Counted from the stretch's first letter, positions 26,201 through 34,725 are shown. The stretch is 64,000 nt of DNA from an uncultured Cellulophaga sp. (GCA_947496695.1 CANMEI010000005.1:1-64000); one strand, 5' to 3'. Notes: generated by a model from the sequence alone, not told the origin. Program-made: numbers and translations.

Positions 26201-26671
26201 TTTAATTTTGATTTCAAATACAAAAATTTTGATTTATCAACTATTTTTCAAGGAATAGGTAGCGCAGATGTTTTTATAAGCAGACACACAGGGCCATTCC
26301 CTAAAGTAGGTTTACTTACCGAATGGGTAGATCATTGGTCACCAGAAAATCCAGACTCTGACAATCCTAGATTGTGGTATGATAGAAGTGGTTATAATGG
26401 AAATACAGTACAAAATTTACCTAGTTCCTTTTGGGTAAAAGACCGAAAGTATTTAAGATTAAAAAACATACAAGTAGGTTACAATATTCCAAGTCAGGCA
26501 TTAGATGAAATATTTATTAATAGTCTTAGAATTTACTTAAATGGACAAAATATTTGGACTAAAACGGACTTAACAAATTGGGACCCGGAACGTACAACCG
26601 ATCAAACGTATGTAAATACCTCACTTCCACAGGCAAAAACATACACTTTAGGATTAAATATCAAATTTTAA
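23270..26671 (+). CDS. SusC/RagA-type TonB-dependent transporter with STN signalling domain
   Basis: 1133 aa outer-membrane porter. A signal peptide ends near residue 43 (SYGQG) after an extended N-region. The STN (secretin/TonB short N-terminal) domain spans about 50-105. A carboxypeptidase-regulatory-like domain follows (INGKVLDKDGNPLPGASIVI, about 135-210). The TonB plug begins with EIVVVGYGTQ (about 215) and includes PLILVDGIEAPMNNVNPADI and GSRASNGVILITTK, followed by the beta barrel. The STN domain marks it as a transducer to the FecR/sigma pair upstream. SusD follows after 10 bp. The cargo is unknown; its place inside the purine locus suggests a purine-containing or phosphorylated substrate. 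Confidence 0.95.
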   Translation: MKKLLNNSRRDIPILKFDLKMKLSVLFIFLALFTIHANSSYGQGSKVSLNLNNISVLQLIEKIENTTEFRFIYKVNDVDLKRRITVNVKNQNIDEILNSVFKETTTNIRFNNRLIYLTKSKSSIRVQPKRPQFSINGKVLDKDGNPLPGASIVIKGTTKGTTTDFDGNFSILVLEENTTLIFTYIGFITKEIVVRKESNLEITLLQNATDLDEIVVVGYGTQTKKSLVGAVGVIEGEELNGRPITQTSQALYGLSSGVYVNSVSGEAGNDQVNIQIRGIGTLNDSNPLILVDGIEAPMNNVNPADIKSISVLKDAASTSIYGSRASNGVILITTKRGNYKKKLEINYDTSTGFSSATVLPDYVMDNRLYLELYREARENSGLTVTYTDADIDRYDDVQTVDWMNEVFRDAKINKHSFSMNGGSENISFNFSLGYLNQESIMDTQGFTRYNTRLNLNTKISEKVNLGTSFSFALGDALLPTKASDYNSNDSFGNVDFLLAIAQTPFSQVYDEQGRYATEERALGINTLGNARAILDNTSNNKLDYDFLGSMFVEYEPIKDLKIKGTVAVNSQITDYNIVKKYADLYDVVTGESFTASESYPGSDVIEQRLREFNLTTWLQLNYTKSFGKHKFSGLAGINQETYTSDQLTAEQTNFSFQELLLLNADNGTLTGLSSTHGEWALRSFFGKFNYDFDDKYLFDVTVRRDGSSRFGENNRWGTFPAIGIGWLVSKENFWNPSLFNFLKIRGSWGVLGNQNTNNYPFASAFDIGNSYILDGVLSSGGALTSLGNEDLKWESTESTDFGLELELFNSRLSLEADYFIRTTRDILTELDNPLVTGITAATIVNAASVENKGWEASLKYKNAIGKFNYAIGGNITNVKNKIIAINPDLTGADDFVSLDLRNNTNLIRGEQINAIYGYVTDDIYRSQEEIDNSGIDSSIFGTPEPGDFIVSDLNGDGQITTEDQRVIGNRMPEWVYGFNFDFKYKNFDLSTIFQGIGSADVFISRHTGPFPKVGLLTEWVDHWSPENPDSDNPRLWYDRSGYNGNTVQNLPSSFWVKDRKYLRLKNIQVGYNIPSQALDEIFINSLRIYLNGQNIWTKTDLTNWDPERTTDQTYVNTSLPQAKTYTLGLNIKF

Positions 26672-26681
26672 ATTACAACAC

Positions 26682-28214
26682 ATGAAATTAAAATATATAA
26701 CTTTGACATTTTTATTCATGCTTTTTTTTGTAGCATGTGATGAAAGTTTTTTAGATAAACAACCTATAGATAGTGTAACTCCTGAAGAGTTTTATAGTGA
26801 TGGAGATAATTTATCAGTAGGGTTAGTAGGTGTTTATGATGGGCTACAAACATCTCAAGTTTTTGGTAACCTTCCAATTCTTGATGGTATTTCCGATAAT
26901 GTAATGCTGGTTTCAGAATCTCCTGAAATTGTTAGTTTTTCAACCGGAAGTATAAATTCTAATGTCACAGGAGAAATAGCCTCATACTATCTAAATAACT
27001 ATCAGGTTATTCAAAGAGCGAATTTATTATTAGATAATATAGGCTCCGAAGGCACAATAACGGAAGAAGAAAGAAATGTAATTGAAGCTGAGGCTAGAGG
27101 TTTAAGAGCTATGGCATATTTTAGATTAGTTTATTTATTTGGTGATTTACCTTTAGTAACAACCACACTAAGTAGAGAAGAGTCGTTATCCTTATTCAGA
27201 ACGTCAAAAGAAGACATAATCACTTTTATTTTAGAAGAATTAACAATAGCTTCTTCTAATTTAAGCAGTGAACCTTATAATGGAGAAATAGGGAGGTTAA
27301 CATCTCAAGCACTAATAGCATTAAAAGCTAGAATAATGCTATATGAAGCGCGTTTTGGTAATGTTACGTGGGAAGAAGCTTTAGAGATTATTTTACAAGC
27401 AAAAACACAAGCCGATTCATCAGGTGCAAATTTAGTAAATATTGGGGGGAGTGGACTTGAAAATTACGAAGCAGTATTTTCTATAGATAATGAACAAAAT
27501 GAAGAAATATTATTTGCAGTAGGCTTTGATAGTTCAACACTTTCAGAAGGACAAAGTACTTTTGCAGCATATAGTATTGGTGATCTTGGAGGACGCCAAA
27601 GAATGATAATTCATTCAAATTTTATTAATGATTTTTATACCATTGATGGGTTGCCAATTACTGATTTAACTTCTATATATAACGAAAATGATCCCTATCA
27701 AAATAGAGATCCAAGATTACAGGCAAATCTTTATGTTAGTGGTTTAGAATATCAGTATTTAGGAGATATATATTATGGTGATGCTACCTATAGAAAATTC
27801 GGTCCTTCTGATTTGGTTACTGAAACTGCAGATTACGATATGCCAGTTTTAAGATATGCAGAATTATTATTAATGGTGGCAGAGGCCGAAAATGAAGTGA
27901 ATGGTGGTCCTAATACTGTAGCTTATGAAGCTATAAATGCAATTAGACAGCGTGTAAATATGCCAGATGTAACTGAAAACCTTACTATTGATGAGTTTAG
28001 AGATGTGGTAATTCATGAAAGAAGAATAGAATTAGCTTTTGAAGGACATCGTTGGTTTGACTTAATCACATTAGGTTTAGCTGATGAGAAAATTAATAGT
28101 ATTGAGGATGGAAGTAGAGCTTTTGTAGTAGGTACACAAGAATTATTTCCAATTCCACAAAGTGAGATTGACCTGAATGCTAATTTATTACCTAATAATC
28201 CAGGTTATAATTAA
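26682..28214 (+). CDS. SusD/RagB-type surface nutrient-binding lipoprotein
   Basis: 510 aa. The lipoprotein signal has a lipobox ending at Cys19 (FFVACDES). The N-terminal SusD-like domain and C-terminal RagB/SusD domain are visible, with VLRYAELLLMVAEAENEVNG, VIHERRIELAFEGHRWFDLI and the closing LFPIPQSEIDLN typical of the family. It caps the SusC porter and binds the ligand at the cell surface. It lies 10 bp after SusC and 62 bp before the metallophosphoesterase gene. Confidence 0.94.
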   Translation: MKLKYITLTFLFMLFFVACDESFLDKQPIDSVTPEEFYSDGDNLSVGLVGVYDGLQTSQVFGNLPILDGISDNVMLVSESPEIVSFSTGSINSNVTGEIASYYLNNYQVIQRANLLLDNIGSEGTITEEERNVIEAEARGLRAMAYFRLVYLFGDLPLVTTTLSREESLSLFRTSKEDIITFILEELTIASSNLSSEPYNGEIGRLTSQALIALKARIMLYEARFGNVTWEEALEIILQAKTQADSSGANLVNIGGSGLENYEAVFSIDNEQNEEILFAVGFDSSTLSEGQSTFAAYSIGDLGGRQRMIIHSNFINDFYTIDGLPITDLTSIYNENDPYQNRDPRLQANLYVSGLEYQYLGDIYYGDATYRKFGPSDLVTETADYDMPVLRYAELLLMVAEAENEVNGGPNTVAYEAINAIRQRVNMPDVTENLTIDEFRDVVIHERRIELAFEGHRWFDLITLGLADEKINSIEDGSRAFVVGTQELFPIPQSEIDLNANLLPNNPGYN

Positions 28215-28276
28215 AATAATTATAAGCCTACACTCTATAACGGGTTTGGGTTCACTTTTTTAAATTAATTTTTTAT

Positions 28277-29569
28277 ATGCGTTTATTAAATATTTTAGTC
28301 TATATAGTTTTTAGTTTAATGGTTTTAGTTGGTTGTAAAACTAATTACTCTAAAGGTATTGCTGTGAATTCTGTTGAAAATAGTACAGCGACTACAACAC
28401 CCGACAGAATTAATATATCATTTGTTAATGATCCATCTACATCATTTGCAGTTACATGGAGAACCAATGATTTGGTAAAGAAAACATTTGTTGAATTTGC
28501 TGAAGCATCTGATTCGTCTACTGGAACGGAAAATAATGAAGATCAATTTGAAATGCCAAATAGAGAAGAGTTCAAAGCTTTAACAGAAAAATTTATGGAT
28601 GAAGGCTTTACAACACTACATCATTCCTATGTATTTAATCATTTAAAACCAGAAACTGTATATGCATTTAGAGTTGGTGATGGAAAAATATGGAGTGAAT
28701 GGTTTCAATATAAAACAGCATCTAAAGAAGACAAATCTTTTTCATTTATTTATTTAGGAGATGCTCAAAATAATGTAAAATCTATGTGGAGTCGTACCAT
28801 TCGTCAAGCATTTAAATCTGATCCCGATGTAGCATTTATACTTCATGCCGGGGATATGATTAATAATCGAAAAGAATGGGAGTGGGATGAATGGTTTCAG
28901 GCAGGTAGTTTTATACATAGCATGATTCCAGTAGTGCCAGTTGCGGGTAACCATGAGCATTATAGAGGACAGAATAAAGAAATTAAGTTGATGAAAAGTT
29001 GGACACAACAGTTTACGTTGCCTAAAAATGGTCCTGAATCTTCAGAAGAATCAGATTATTATTTTGATTATCAAAATGTTCGTTTTATAATACTTAATTC
29101 ATCAATGTTTCGTGAAAACAAAGTATATAGAGAAGAACAAAAAAAATGGTTGCATAAAATATTAAGTAATAATGCTAATAAATGGACAGTCATATCTTAT
29201 CACATACCAATACAAGATAAGATGCTAATGACCGAACTAAAACCAATTTTGGATAAATATAATGTTGATTTAGCTTTACAAGGGCATGTACATAGTTATT
29301 CTCGTGGAACAACTTGGGAAAATGAAGATTATGACAATGGGCCTATGTATACAGTATCTGTATCTGGCCCCAAATTTTATGATATAAAAGATTTTACAGG
29401 GTTTGACATGATGAGAAGTGGTCATCATAAACAATTATATCAGATATTAAATGTTAAAAATGATACCTTAAATTATAAAGCTTATACTACAATTGGTGAA
29501 TTATATGATGAATTTGAAATTGTTAAAAAAGATAATAAGAAACAAGTTATTAATTATATAACAGATTAA
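28277..29569 (+). CDS. Secreted metallophosphoesterase lipoprotein (purple-acid-phosphatase-like)
   Basis: 430 aa. Lipobox LVGC with Cys20. Residues of about 44-148 form a fibronectin-III-like domain as in purple acid phosphatases. The calcineurin-like phosphoesterase domain (about 154-410) has GDAQ (161-164), GDM (192-194), GNHEH (224-228), SYHIP and GHVHSYSRG, giving a complete dinuclear metal site. The tyrosine of the purple phosphatase GDxxY motif is absent (the sequence reads GDMIN), so it is a related but non-purple enzyme. As the last gene after SusCD it would act at the surface or in the periplasm on phosphomonoesters or diesters, possibly nucleotides given the purine genes on both sides. 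Confidence 0.9.
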   Translation: MRLLNILVYIVFSLMVLVGCKTNYSKGIAVNSVENSTATTTPDRINISFVNDPSTSFAVTWRTNDLVKKTFVEFAEASDSSTGTENNEDQFEMPNREEFKALTEKFMDEGFTTLHHSYVFNHLKPETVYAFRVGDGKIWSEWFQYKTASKEDKSFSFIYLGDAQNNVKSMWSRTIRQAFKSDPDVAFILHAGDMINNRKEWEWDEWFQAGSFIHSMIPVVPVAGNHEHYRGQNKEIKLMKSWTQQFTLPKNGPESSEESDYYFDYQNVRFIILNSSMFRENKVYREEQKKWLHKILSNNANKWTVISYHIPIQDKMLMTELKPILDKYNVDLALQGHVHSYSRGTTWENEDYDNGPMYTVSVSGPKFYDIKDFTGFDMMRSGHHKQLYQILNVKNDTLNYKAYTTIGELYDEFEIVKKDNKKQVINYITD

Positions 29570-29598
29570 TTTAAGTTTTAGTTAGAATGTTGAATACT

Positions 29599-29629
29599 AA
29601 AAAGAGCGCCAATTTTGGCGCTCTTTTTT
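29599..29629. terminator. Bidirectional terminator between convergent operons
   Basis: AAAAGAGCGCCAA pairs with TTGGCGCTCTTTT, with T-runs on both strands. It separates the phosphatase gene (+) from the ureide operon (-). Confidence 0.85.
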
Positions 29630-29652
29630 CATCTGTAATAATTCCCCTTAAA

Positions 29653-30876
29653 TTATTTTGAAGACAAAGATTTTAAAGTAAGTGCTAAGGTTTTTACACC
29701 TTTTTCAATTTGTTCAGGAGTACTGTATTCATCTGCATGGTGACTTATACCATCACGACAAGGAATAAAAATCATAGTAGTTGGGCAAACCTGAGCCATG
29801 AATAGGGTATCATGATATGCTCTACTAATCATCTTTTTACTAGTTAAACCTAATTCTTTTGTAGCGGCTTCAACAGCATCAATAAGTTTTGTTTCACAAA
29901 TTGCAGGACTATCTTTATTAATTAGCTCCACAGTATTATCTATATTTCTGCGTTTGCAAATTGCATCAATTTCATTTTTTAAATCTTCTAAAGCTTTATC
30001 TCGAACCTCAAGATTTGTATCTCTTAAATCAATTTCTAAATAGGCTTCTTTAGGTATGCTATTTACGGCACGTGGTTTAATATCTAAAATACCTGTAGTA
30101 GCTACTGTGTCCGGACTTGTAGATTCTTTTGCAATGCGTTCAACAGCTAAAGCAATTTCAGCGGCCGCACAGCCTGCATCTCTTCTTTTATCCATTAAAA
30201 CTGCACCAGCATGGCCACCTTGTCCAATTAATGAAACACGTAAAGAACTAGGAGCTGCAATTTTAGTTACAATACCAATATCTAAACCTTCTTTTTCTAA
30301 AATAGGACCTTGTTCTATATGAAATTCTACAAAAGCATCGTAATAGTCGCTTGCCATTTTCACTTCTTCGAGTGTGCCATCAAAATCAAAATTTGCTATG
30401 AGTTCTTTAAGTCCGCGACCATCAAAATCTTTAAATTTTAAGGCGTCTTCAGGTGATAGTTGTCCGCAAAGCATTCTACTACCTAAACAACCAATTCCAA
30501 AACGTGTTGGCTCTTCTGATGTAAACATTAATACCTCAATAGAACGTTCCGGTTCGTAACCCATTTCCATTAAATAACGGATTGCTTCTAATCCTCCGAA
30601 AACCCCAACGGTACCATCGTACATTCCTGATTCTGGTATGGCATCAATATGCGAACCTGTACCTACAGCAGGTAAATTTTTATTTTTTCCTTCCCAACGG
30701 CAAAATGTATTTCCAACAGCATCTGTTCTTACTTTTAACCCAATATCGGTACACAAACCTGTAAAATATTTTCTAGCCTCAGCATCTTGTTCCGAAAAAA
30801 CAATTCGAGTAACAGATGGGTTAAGGCAAGCTGAAATACTTGCTAATTTTTGTAGTTCTTTATGTATTTTTTGCAT
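29653..30876 (-). CDS. Ureidoglycolate amidohydrolase (plant UAH-like, M20 family)
   Basis: 407 aa. It hydrolyses ureidoglycolate to glyoxylate, CO2 and two ammonium. M20 dimetal site: His76 (GSHIDA), Asp87 (GMYDGT) and the Glu121/Glu122 pair (TSEEPTRFGIGCLGSR). HIEQGPILEKEGLDIG, GGHAGAVLM and SRAYHDTLFMA follow. From memory the segments FTSEEPTRFGI.CLGSR, GGHAGAVLM..R.DAG and MISRAYHD.LFMA closely resemble Arabidopsis ureidoglycolate amidohydrolase, more so than allantoate amidohydrolase. It is the last gene of the - strand ureide operon, 8 bp after the ureidoglycine aminohydrolase gene. A carbamoyl amino acid hydrolase is the alternative. Confidence 0.82.
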   Translation of the reverse strand: MQKIHKELQKLASISACLNPSVTRIVFSEQDAEARKYFTGLCTDIGLKVRTDAVGNTFCRWEGKNKNLPAVGTGSHIDAIPESGMYDGTVGVFGGLEAIRYLMEMGYEPERSIEVLMFTSEEPTRFGIGCLGSRMLCGQLSPEDALKFKDFDGRGLKELIANFDFDGTLEEVKMASDYYDAFVEFHIEQGPILEKEGLDIGIVTKIAAPSSLRVSLIGQGGHAGAVLMDKRRDAGCAAAEIALAVERIAKESTSPDTVATTGILDIKPRAVNSIPKEAYLEIDLRDTNLEVRDKALEDLKNEIDAICKRRNIDNTVELINKDSPAICETKLIDAVEAATKELGLTSKKMISRAYHDTLFMAQVCPTTMIFIPCRDGISHHADEYSTPEQIEKGVKTLALTLKSLSSK

Positions 30877-30884
30877 AGTTTAAT

Positions 30885-31646
30885 TTAAGGTTGAATAGGA
30901 AATCGGTTTACATTTTTATAGTAGATGTACACAGCAGGCTCTTTACCTAAAGCACCAAACCATTGCGGACAATAAGGAGCCATCCAAATAGAATCTCCTT
31001 TTTTAATTGGGTACCATTTGTCTGCTAATCTGTAAACACCTTGACCTTGTAAATACATTAAACCATGTTCCATAATATGTGTTTCAACAAAAGGAAGATT
31101 TGCACCTGGGTTGTATGTGAAAATATTAATAGCCATATCAAAAGCCATATCAGTACTATCTGGTAATAAATTCTGCATTAATAAATCAGGATCATCACAG
31201 TAGATATTTTGAGGTACATCAGCTTCATTTCCGATAACTACGCTAGGTACTTCATAACCTTCTAAAGCTTCAAATTTTTTATGAAACGTAAGCAGTTGTG
31301 TGTTTTCTCCAAAACTGTCAAAAACATACTCTTTTCCAACAGGAATATATACATAAGACCCTTTTGTAAGGTCAGATTTAGTACCGTCAATAGTTACTGA
31401 GGCGGTACCTTCAACAACATAAAAGAATATTTGTGTTGCTATATTTTTCCCTTTAAGAATTGCATTTTGTTCAGGAGTTACTAAAAGCTGGCAAAATTTA
31501 GCCCCCATAGCTTCATTGATAACTACATTTACAGTACAATTTGTCCAACCAGGGTATACACTGTTTACAAAACCATCACCCGTTAATACGGCATGGTCTC
31601 TTTCAAATACAGTAGTTGATATTGCTGTAAGTTTTATATCGTTCAT
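30885..31646 (-). CDS. allE: (S)-ureidoglycine aminohydrolase (bicupin)
   Basis: 253 aa, full length for the AllE/UGLYAH family. It releases ammonia from S-ureidoglycine to give S-ureidoglycolate. It has two cupin domains: the N-terminal one contains FFYVVEGTASVTIDG, and the C-terminal one carries the manganese site, with MEHGLMYLQGQGVYRL and its His and Glu/Gln ligands. The segment YPGWTNCTVNVVINEAMGAK is typical of the family. It lies 10 bp after the allantoate amidohydrolase gene and 8 bp before the UAH-like gene, so the three enzymes are encoded in pathway order. Confidence 0.92.
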   Translation of the reverse strand: MNDIKLTAISTTVFERDHAVLTGDGFVNSVYPGWTNCTVNVVINEAMGAKFCQLLVTPEQNAILKGKNIATQIFFYVVEGTASVTIDGTKSDLTKGSYVYIPVGKEYVFDSFGENTQLLTFHKKFEALEGYEVPSVVIGNEADVPQNIYCDDPDLLMQNLLPDSTDMAFDMAINIFTYNPGANLPFVETHIMEHGLMYLQGQGVYRLADKWYPIKKGDSIWMAPYCPQWFGALGKEPAVYIYYKNVNRFPIQP

Positions 31647-31656
31647 ATTTTAATAA

Positions 31657-32895
31657 TTAATCGTATTGTTTTTTTAATTCTAAGATAAAATTATCACATA
31701 CTTCAAGTGATTTTTCTATATCTTCAGGACTTGCGTATTCTAATGGGTTGTGACTAATACCTTCTTTACATCGAATAAACAACATAGATACTGGTGCTAT
31801 TTTTGATAGCATTACAGCATCATGTCCTGCGCCACTAGGCAATTCTACTATTTTTTTGATGCCTGAATTTTTTATACTTGTACGTAATACTTCTTTTAAA
31901 GTTTCATCGCACTGCACAGATGGGTTTGTTTGTTTTACATCCCAAACCAAATCAATATTTCGTTCTTTCCCTATTTCAGTTGCTTTATCTTCTAAAATTT
32001 CTGAAACCTCTTTTAAAAAGTCATCATCACTACTTCTAATATCTAAGGTGTGAAATACTTTTCCGGGGATTACATTAGGTGTATTAGGGAATAGGTTCAA
32101 TTTACCAATGGTAGCAACCAATTTATCATTATGTTCTTTTCCTATTTTTTCTACTTCTAAAGCAAATGCTGCCGAAGCACAAAAAGCATCATTTCTATGC
32201 ATCATAGGGTAAGTGCCAGCATGACCACTAATACCTGACCATGCTACATTTATTCTTGTTTGCGAAGCAATTCCATCAACAAGGCAAACAGGCAAATCTT
32301 CGTTGCATAAAACAGGACCTTGCTCAATATGCGCCTCAAAATAACCTAAACAATTTTTTTTTATAAAAGCATCGTTATTTATAGTACTGTTATCGCAGGC
32401 ATTATTTTTTAGAACTTCTGCCAATGAAATACCAGAATCATCTTTGCGTTCTAACCATTCATGTTCAAAACAACCTGCGATGGCAGAACTTCCTAAGTAA
32501 GCTGTATTGTAACGTGCACCTTCTTCATCGGCAAATGCTACAATGTTTAAATGAAAGGGTAGCGGAATGTTGTTCTCATAAAAATATTCGGCAACTTCTA
32601 AACCTAGAAGAATACCTAATGGTCCGTCATATTTACCAGCATCAAAAACAGTATCATAATGCGAACCGATGATAAAATGTTTTGCACCTTTTTTTGATGA
32701 GGTAAGCTCTCCTTTTATATTACCAATAGTATCGCGGTATGCTTTAAGTCCAGCTTCTTGCATCCAAGTAATAAGTACATTTCCTGATATCGTATGTGCT
32801 TCGGTTCCGTAAACTCTATCAATGCAATTTTCGCTATCACTTATGCTACCTAGTGTGTTTAAGCGTTCAATTATTCTTTCAGTTCTAAATCTCAT
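31657..32895 (-). CDS. allC: Allantoate amidohydrolase (M20 family)
   Basis: 412 aa. It converts allantoate to S-ureidoglycine, CO2 and ammonium. Dimetal site: His79 (GSHYDTV), Asp90 (GKYDGP) and the Glu124/Glu125 pair (FADEEGARYNTAYLGSSA). HIEQGPVL and GHAGTYPM follow, then PSGAGHDA near the C-terminus. The ADEEGARY and GAGHDA forms are those of allantoate amidohydrolases rather than UAH. It is the first gene of the three-gene - strand operon; its promoter lies in 32896-33140, shared with a divergent MFS gene. Confidence 0.9.
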   Translation of the reverse strand: MRFRTERIIERLNTLGSISDSENCIDRVYGTEAHTISGNVLITWMQEAGLKAYRDTIGNIKGELTSSKKGAKHFIIGSHYDTVFDAGKYDGPLGILLGLEVAEYFYENNIPLPFHLNIVAFADEEGARYNTAYLGSSAIAGCFEHEWLERKDDSGISLAEVLKNNACDNSTINNDAFIKKNCLGYFEAHIEQGPVLCNEDLPVCLVDGIASQTRINVAWSGISGHAGTYPMMHRNDAFCASAAFALEVEKIGKEHNDKLVATIGKLNLFPNTPNVIPGKVFHTLDIRSSDDDFLKEVSEILEDKATEIGKERNIDLVWDVKQTNPSVQCDETLKEVLRTSIKNSGIKKIVELPSGAGHDAVMLSKIAPVSMLFIRCKEGISHNPLEYASPEDIEKSLEVCDNFILELKKQYD

Positions 32896-33145
32896 TATAC
32901 GTTTTTGGAAAACAAAGCATCAGTGTTGTTGAGGCTAGCGCAGTATGCAATATAGCTGAAATTCAATATTTGAACAAGCGATTGTGCTATTATTATCAAT
33001 AATCAAAAAACCACCTCGTTATTTTTAAAAATAAGGTCAAAAAGTTAATGGTTTATTGAATTTACTTGATAAAGTAGAGAATTTAAAATCAATTAATTAT
33101 TCTTTTTTTAAGAAGAAATCTGCCCTGTAGCCATTTTTTAGTTTC

Positions 33146-33153
33146 TACATTTG
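33146..33153 (+). promoter_or_regulatory. Predicted -7 promoter box for the MFS gene
   Basis: TACATTTG matches TAnnTTTG and lies 24 bp upstream of the ATG at 33178. The 280-bp gap to the allC start is a divergent control region; a hairpin (TTATTTTTAAAAATAA, about 33019-33034) lies in it. Confidence 0.4.
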
Positions 33154-33177
33154 TATCCCAAAAAAAATCGGCCTTAA

Positions 33178-34368
33178 ATGGGTGTTGAAGAAAAAAAACC
33201 ATTAAGTAAAAGTTTGTTAGTTATTATGGCTACAGCCATAGCCGCAACAGCAGCTAATTTATACTATAATCAGCCATTGATTCCGGAAATAGGAAAAACA
33301 ATGGTAATAGATGAGCATATTTTGGGTTTTATTCCATCAGCATCTCAAATTGGCTATGCAACCGCTATATTTTTTATCTCGCCTTTAGGTGATATTATGA
33401 ATAGAAAATTGGTGATCCGTAACCTATCAATAGCATTAGTAACCGCACTTTTAGGAGTATATTTTGCGCCCAATTTTGCAGTATTAATAGTGGCTACTTT
33501 TGTAGTAGGGCTTAGCTCTAATATAACACAACAACTTATTCCGTTAGGTGTATCATTAACAAGTCCGGAAAATAAAGGTAAGGTAGTAGCTACACTAATG
33601 ACTGGGTTAACAATAGGTATCTTACTATCAAGAACTTTAAGTGGTTTTATTGCAGAACATTTAGGGTGGCGCGCTGTGTTTTTAGGTGCAGCAATTATAG
33701 CGGCTATAATTGGTATTGTACTGCAAATCGTATTACCATCAAACAAACCAATTACAACGCTTAGTTATTCAAAGCTTTTAAAATCAATGCTAACGCTTAT
33801 TAAAACCAAATCTTTATTACAAGAATCAGCTTTAGTAGGTGCTTTATGGTTTGCGGCATTTAATGCGCTTTGGGCAACAATAGCCATTCATCTTATGGAT
33901 GATCCTTTTGGATATTCGGTACAGCAAGTAGGGTTGTTAGGTTTTGTTGGTGCTTCAGGAATATTTGGAGCTAAAGTAGCAGGTAAATGGGCAGATAAAG
34001 TAGGATCAAGAGCAGTAATGACCGTTTCATTATCCGTTATACTTTTAAGCTTTGCAGTTATGGCTCTTGGTAAAGACTCTATAGTTATACTTTGTATTGG
34101 TATTGTACTTTTAGATTTAGGCGTGTTTGGTTCTCAAGTGCCGAACCAAGTCCGTGTGTTTTCAGTAGATGTAAATGCACAGAGTAGAGCAAATGCGGTT
34201 TATATGTTGTTCTACTATTTAGGTGCTGCACTGGGTTCTGCATTGGGTGTAAAAGTAATGAGCCAGTTTGGTTGGCTCGGACTTACCGCTTTTGGTTTTA
34301 CTTTAATTGCTATTGCACTTACTTTTCATTTGTATAAAAGCCAAAAATTTAAAGCAATAGTTGATTGA
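33178..34368 (+). CDS. Major facilitator superfamily transporter
   Basis: 396 aa with about twelve membrane spans. The N-terminal TANLYYNQPLIPEIG and the RAVFLGAAIIAAIIG region are typical of a YgaY-like MFS group often annotated as drug or sugar efflux. It is divergent from allC. Because no NCS1/NCS2 purine or allantoin permease is seen in the window, it is a candidate for moving a purine, allantoin or a product across the inner membrane, but its close family is not one known for purine transport. Confidence 0.85.
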   Translation: MGVEEKKPLSKSLLVIMATAIAATAANLYYNQPLIPEIGKTMVIDEHILGFIPSASQIGYATAIFFISPLGDIMNRKLVIRNLSIALVTALLGVYFAPNFAVLIVATFVVGLSSNITQQLIPLGVSLTSPENKGKVVATLMTGLTIGILLSRTLSGFIAEHLGWRAVFLGAAIIAAIIGIVLQIVLPSNKPITTLSYSKLLKSMLTLIKTKSLLQESALVGALWFAAFNALWATIAIHLMDDPFGYSVQQVGLLGFVGASGIFGAKVAGKWADKVGSRAVMTVSLSVILLSFAVMALGKDSIVILCIGIVLLDLGVFGSQVPNQVRVFSVDVNAQSRANAVYMLFYYLGAALGSALGVKVMSQFGWLGLTAFGFTLIAIALTFHLYKSQKFKAIVD

Positions 34369-34725
34369 TTGCTATTTCGAATAAAACTATTTTATTATAA
34401 AAATAGATAGGTTTAAATGATTACATTTTGAAATTTATACTAAAGCAAACTGTTTTTAGATTAGCTAGATTTATTGTGTAACATAAAGTACACATCTAGC
34501 TGTAAAAATTAAATATTTACTTCATAGTATAACCAATTCTATACTAAAAAATAGAGGAACTAATTTTATCAAATCTTTAAATAATTACATCTTTAATATT
34601 AAGTAACTACATATTAAAATTAATTGGTTTGTATAAGTGTATTTTGTTGTGAATAAGGATGTTATTAGTTTAAGTATTATCGTATAATTGCGCTTTAAAA
34701 TTGCTTTTACACCTAAGTACTAAAT
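34369..34725. other. Intergenic region, 357 bp
   Basis: AT-rich with no open frame of note. It should contain the regulator's promoter; TATAATTGC near 34683 is a weak candidate for its -7 region. Nothing else stands out. Confidence 0.3.

Noticed and set aside
33004..33040. Possible terminator stem between allC and the MFS gene
   Set aside because: It lies between divergent start codons where no transcript should end, and pairing is almost all A-T; kept only as a note in the promoter entry.
33354..33746. 130-codon open frame on the - strand
   Set aside because: It is antisense to the MFS transporter gene; long antisense frames are common opposite membrane proteins.
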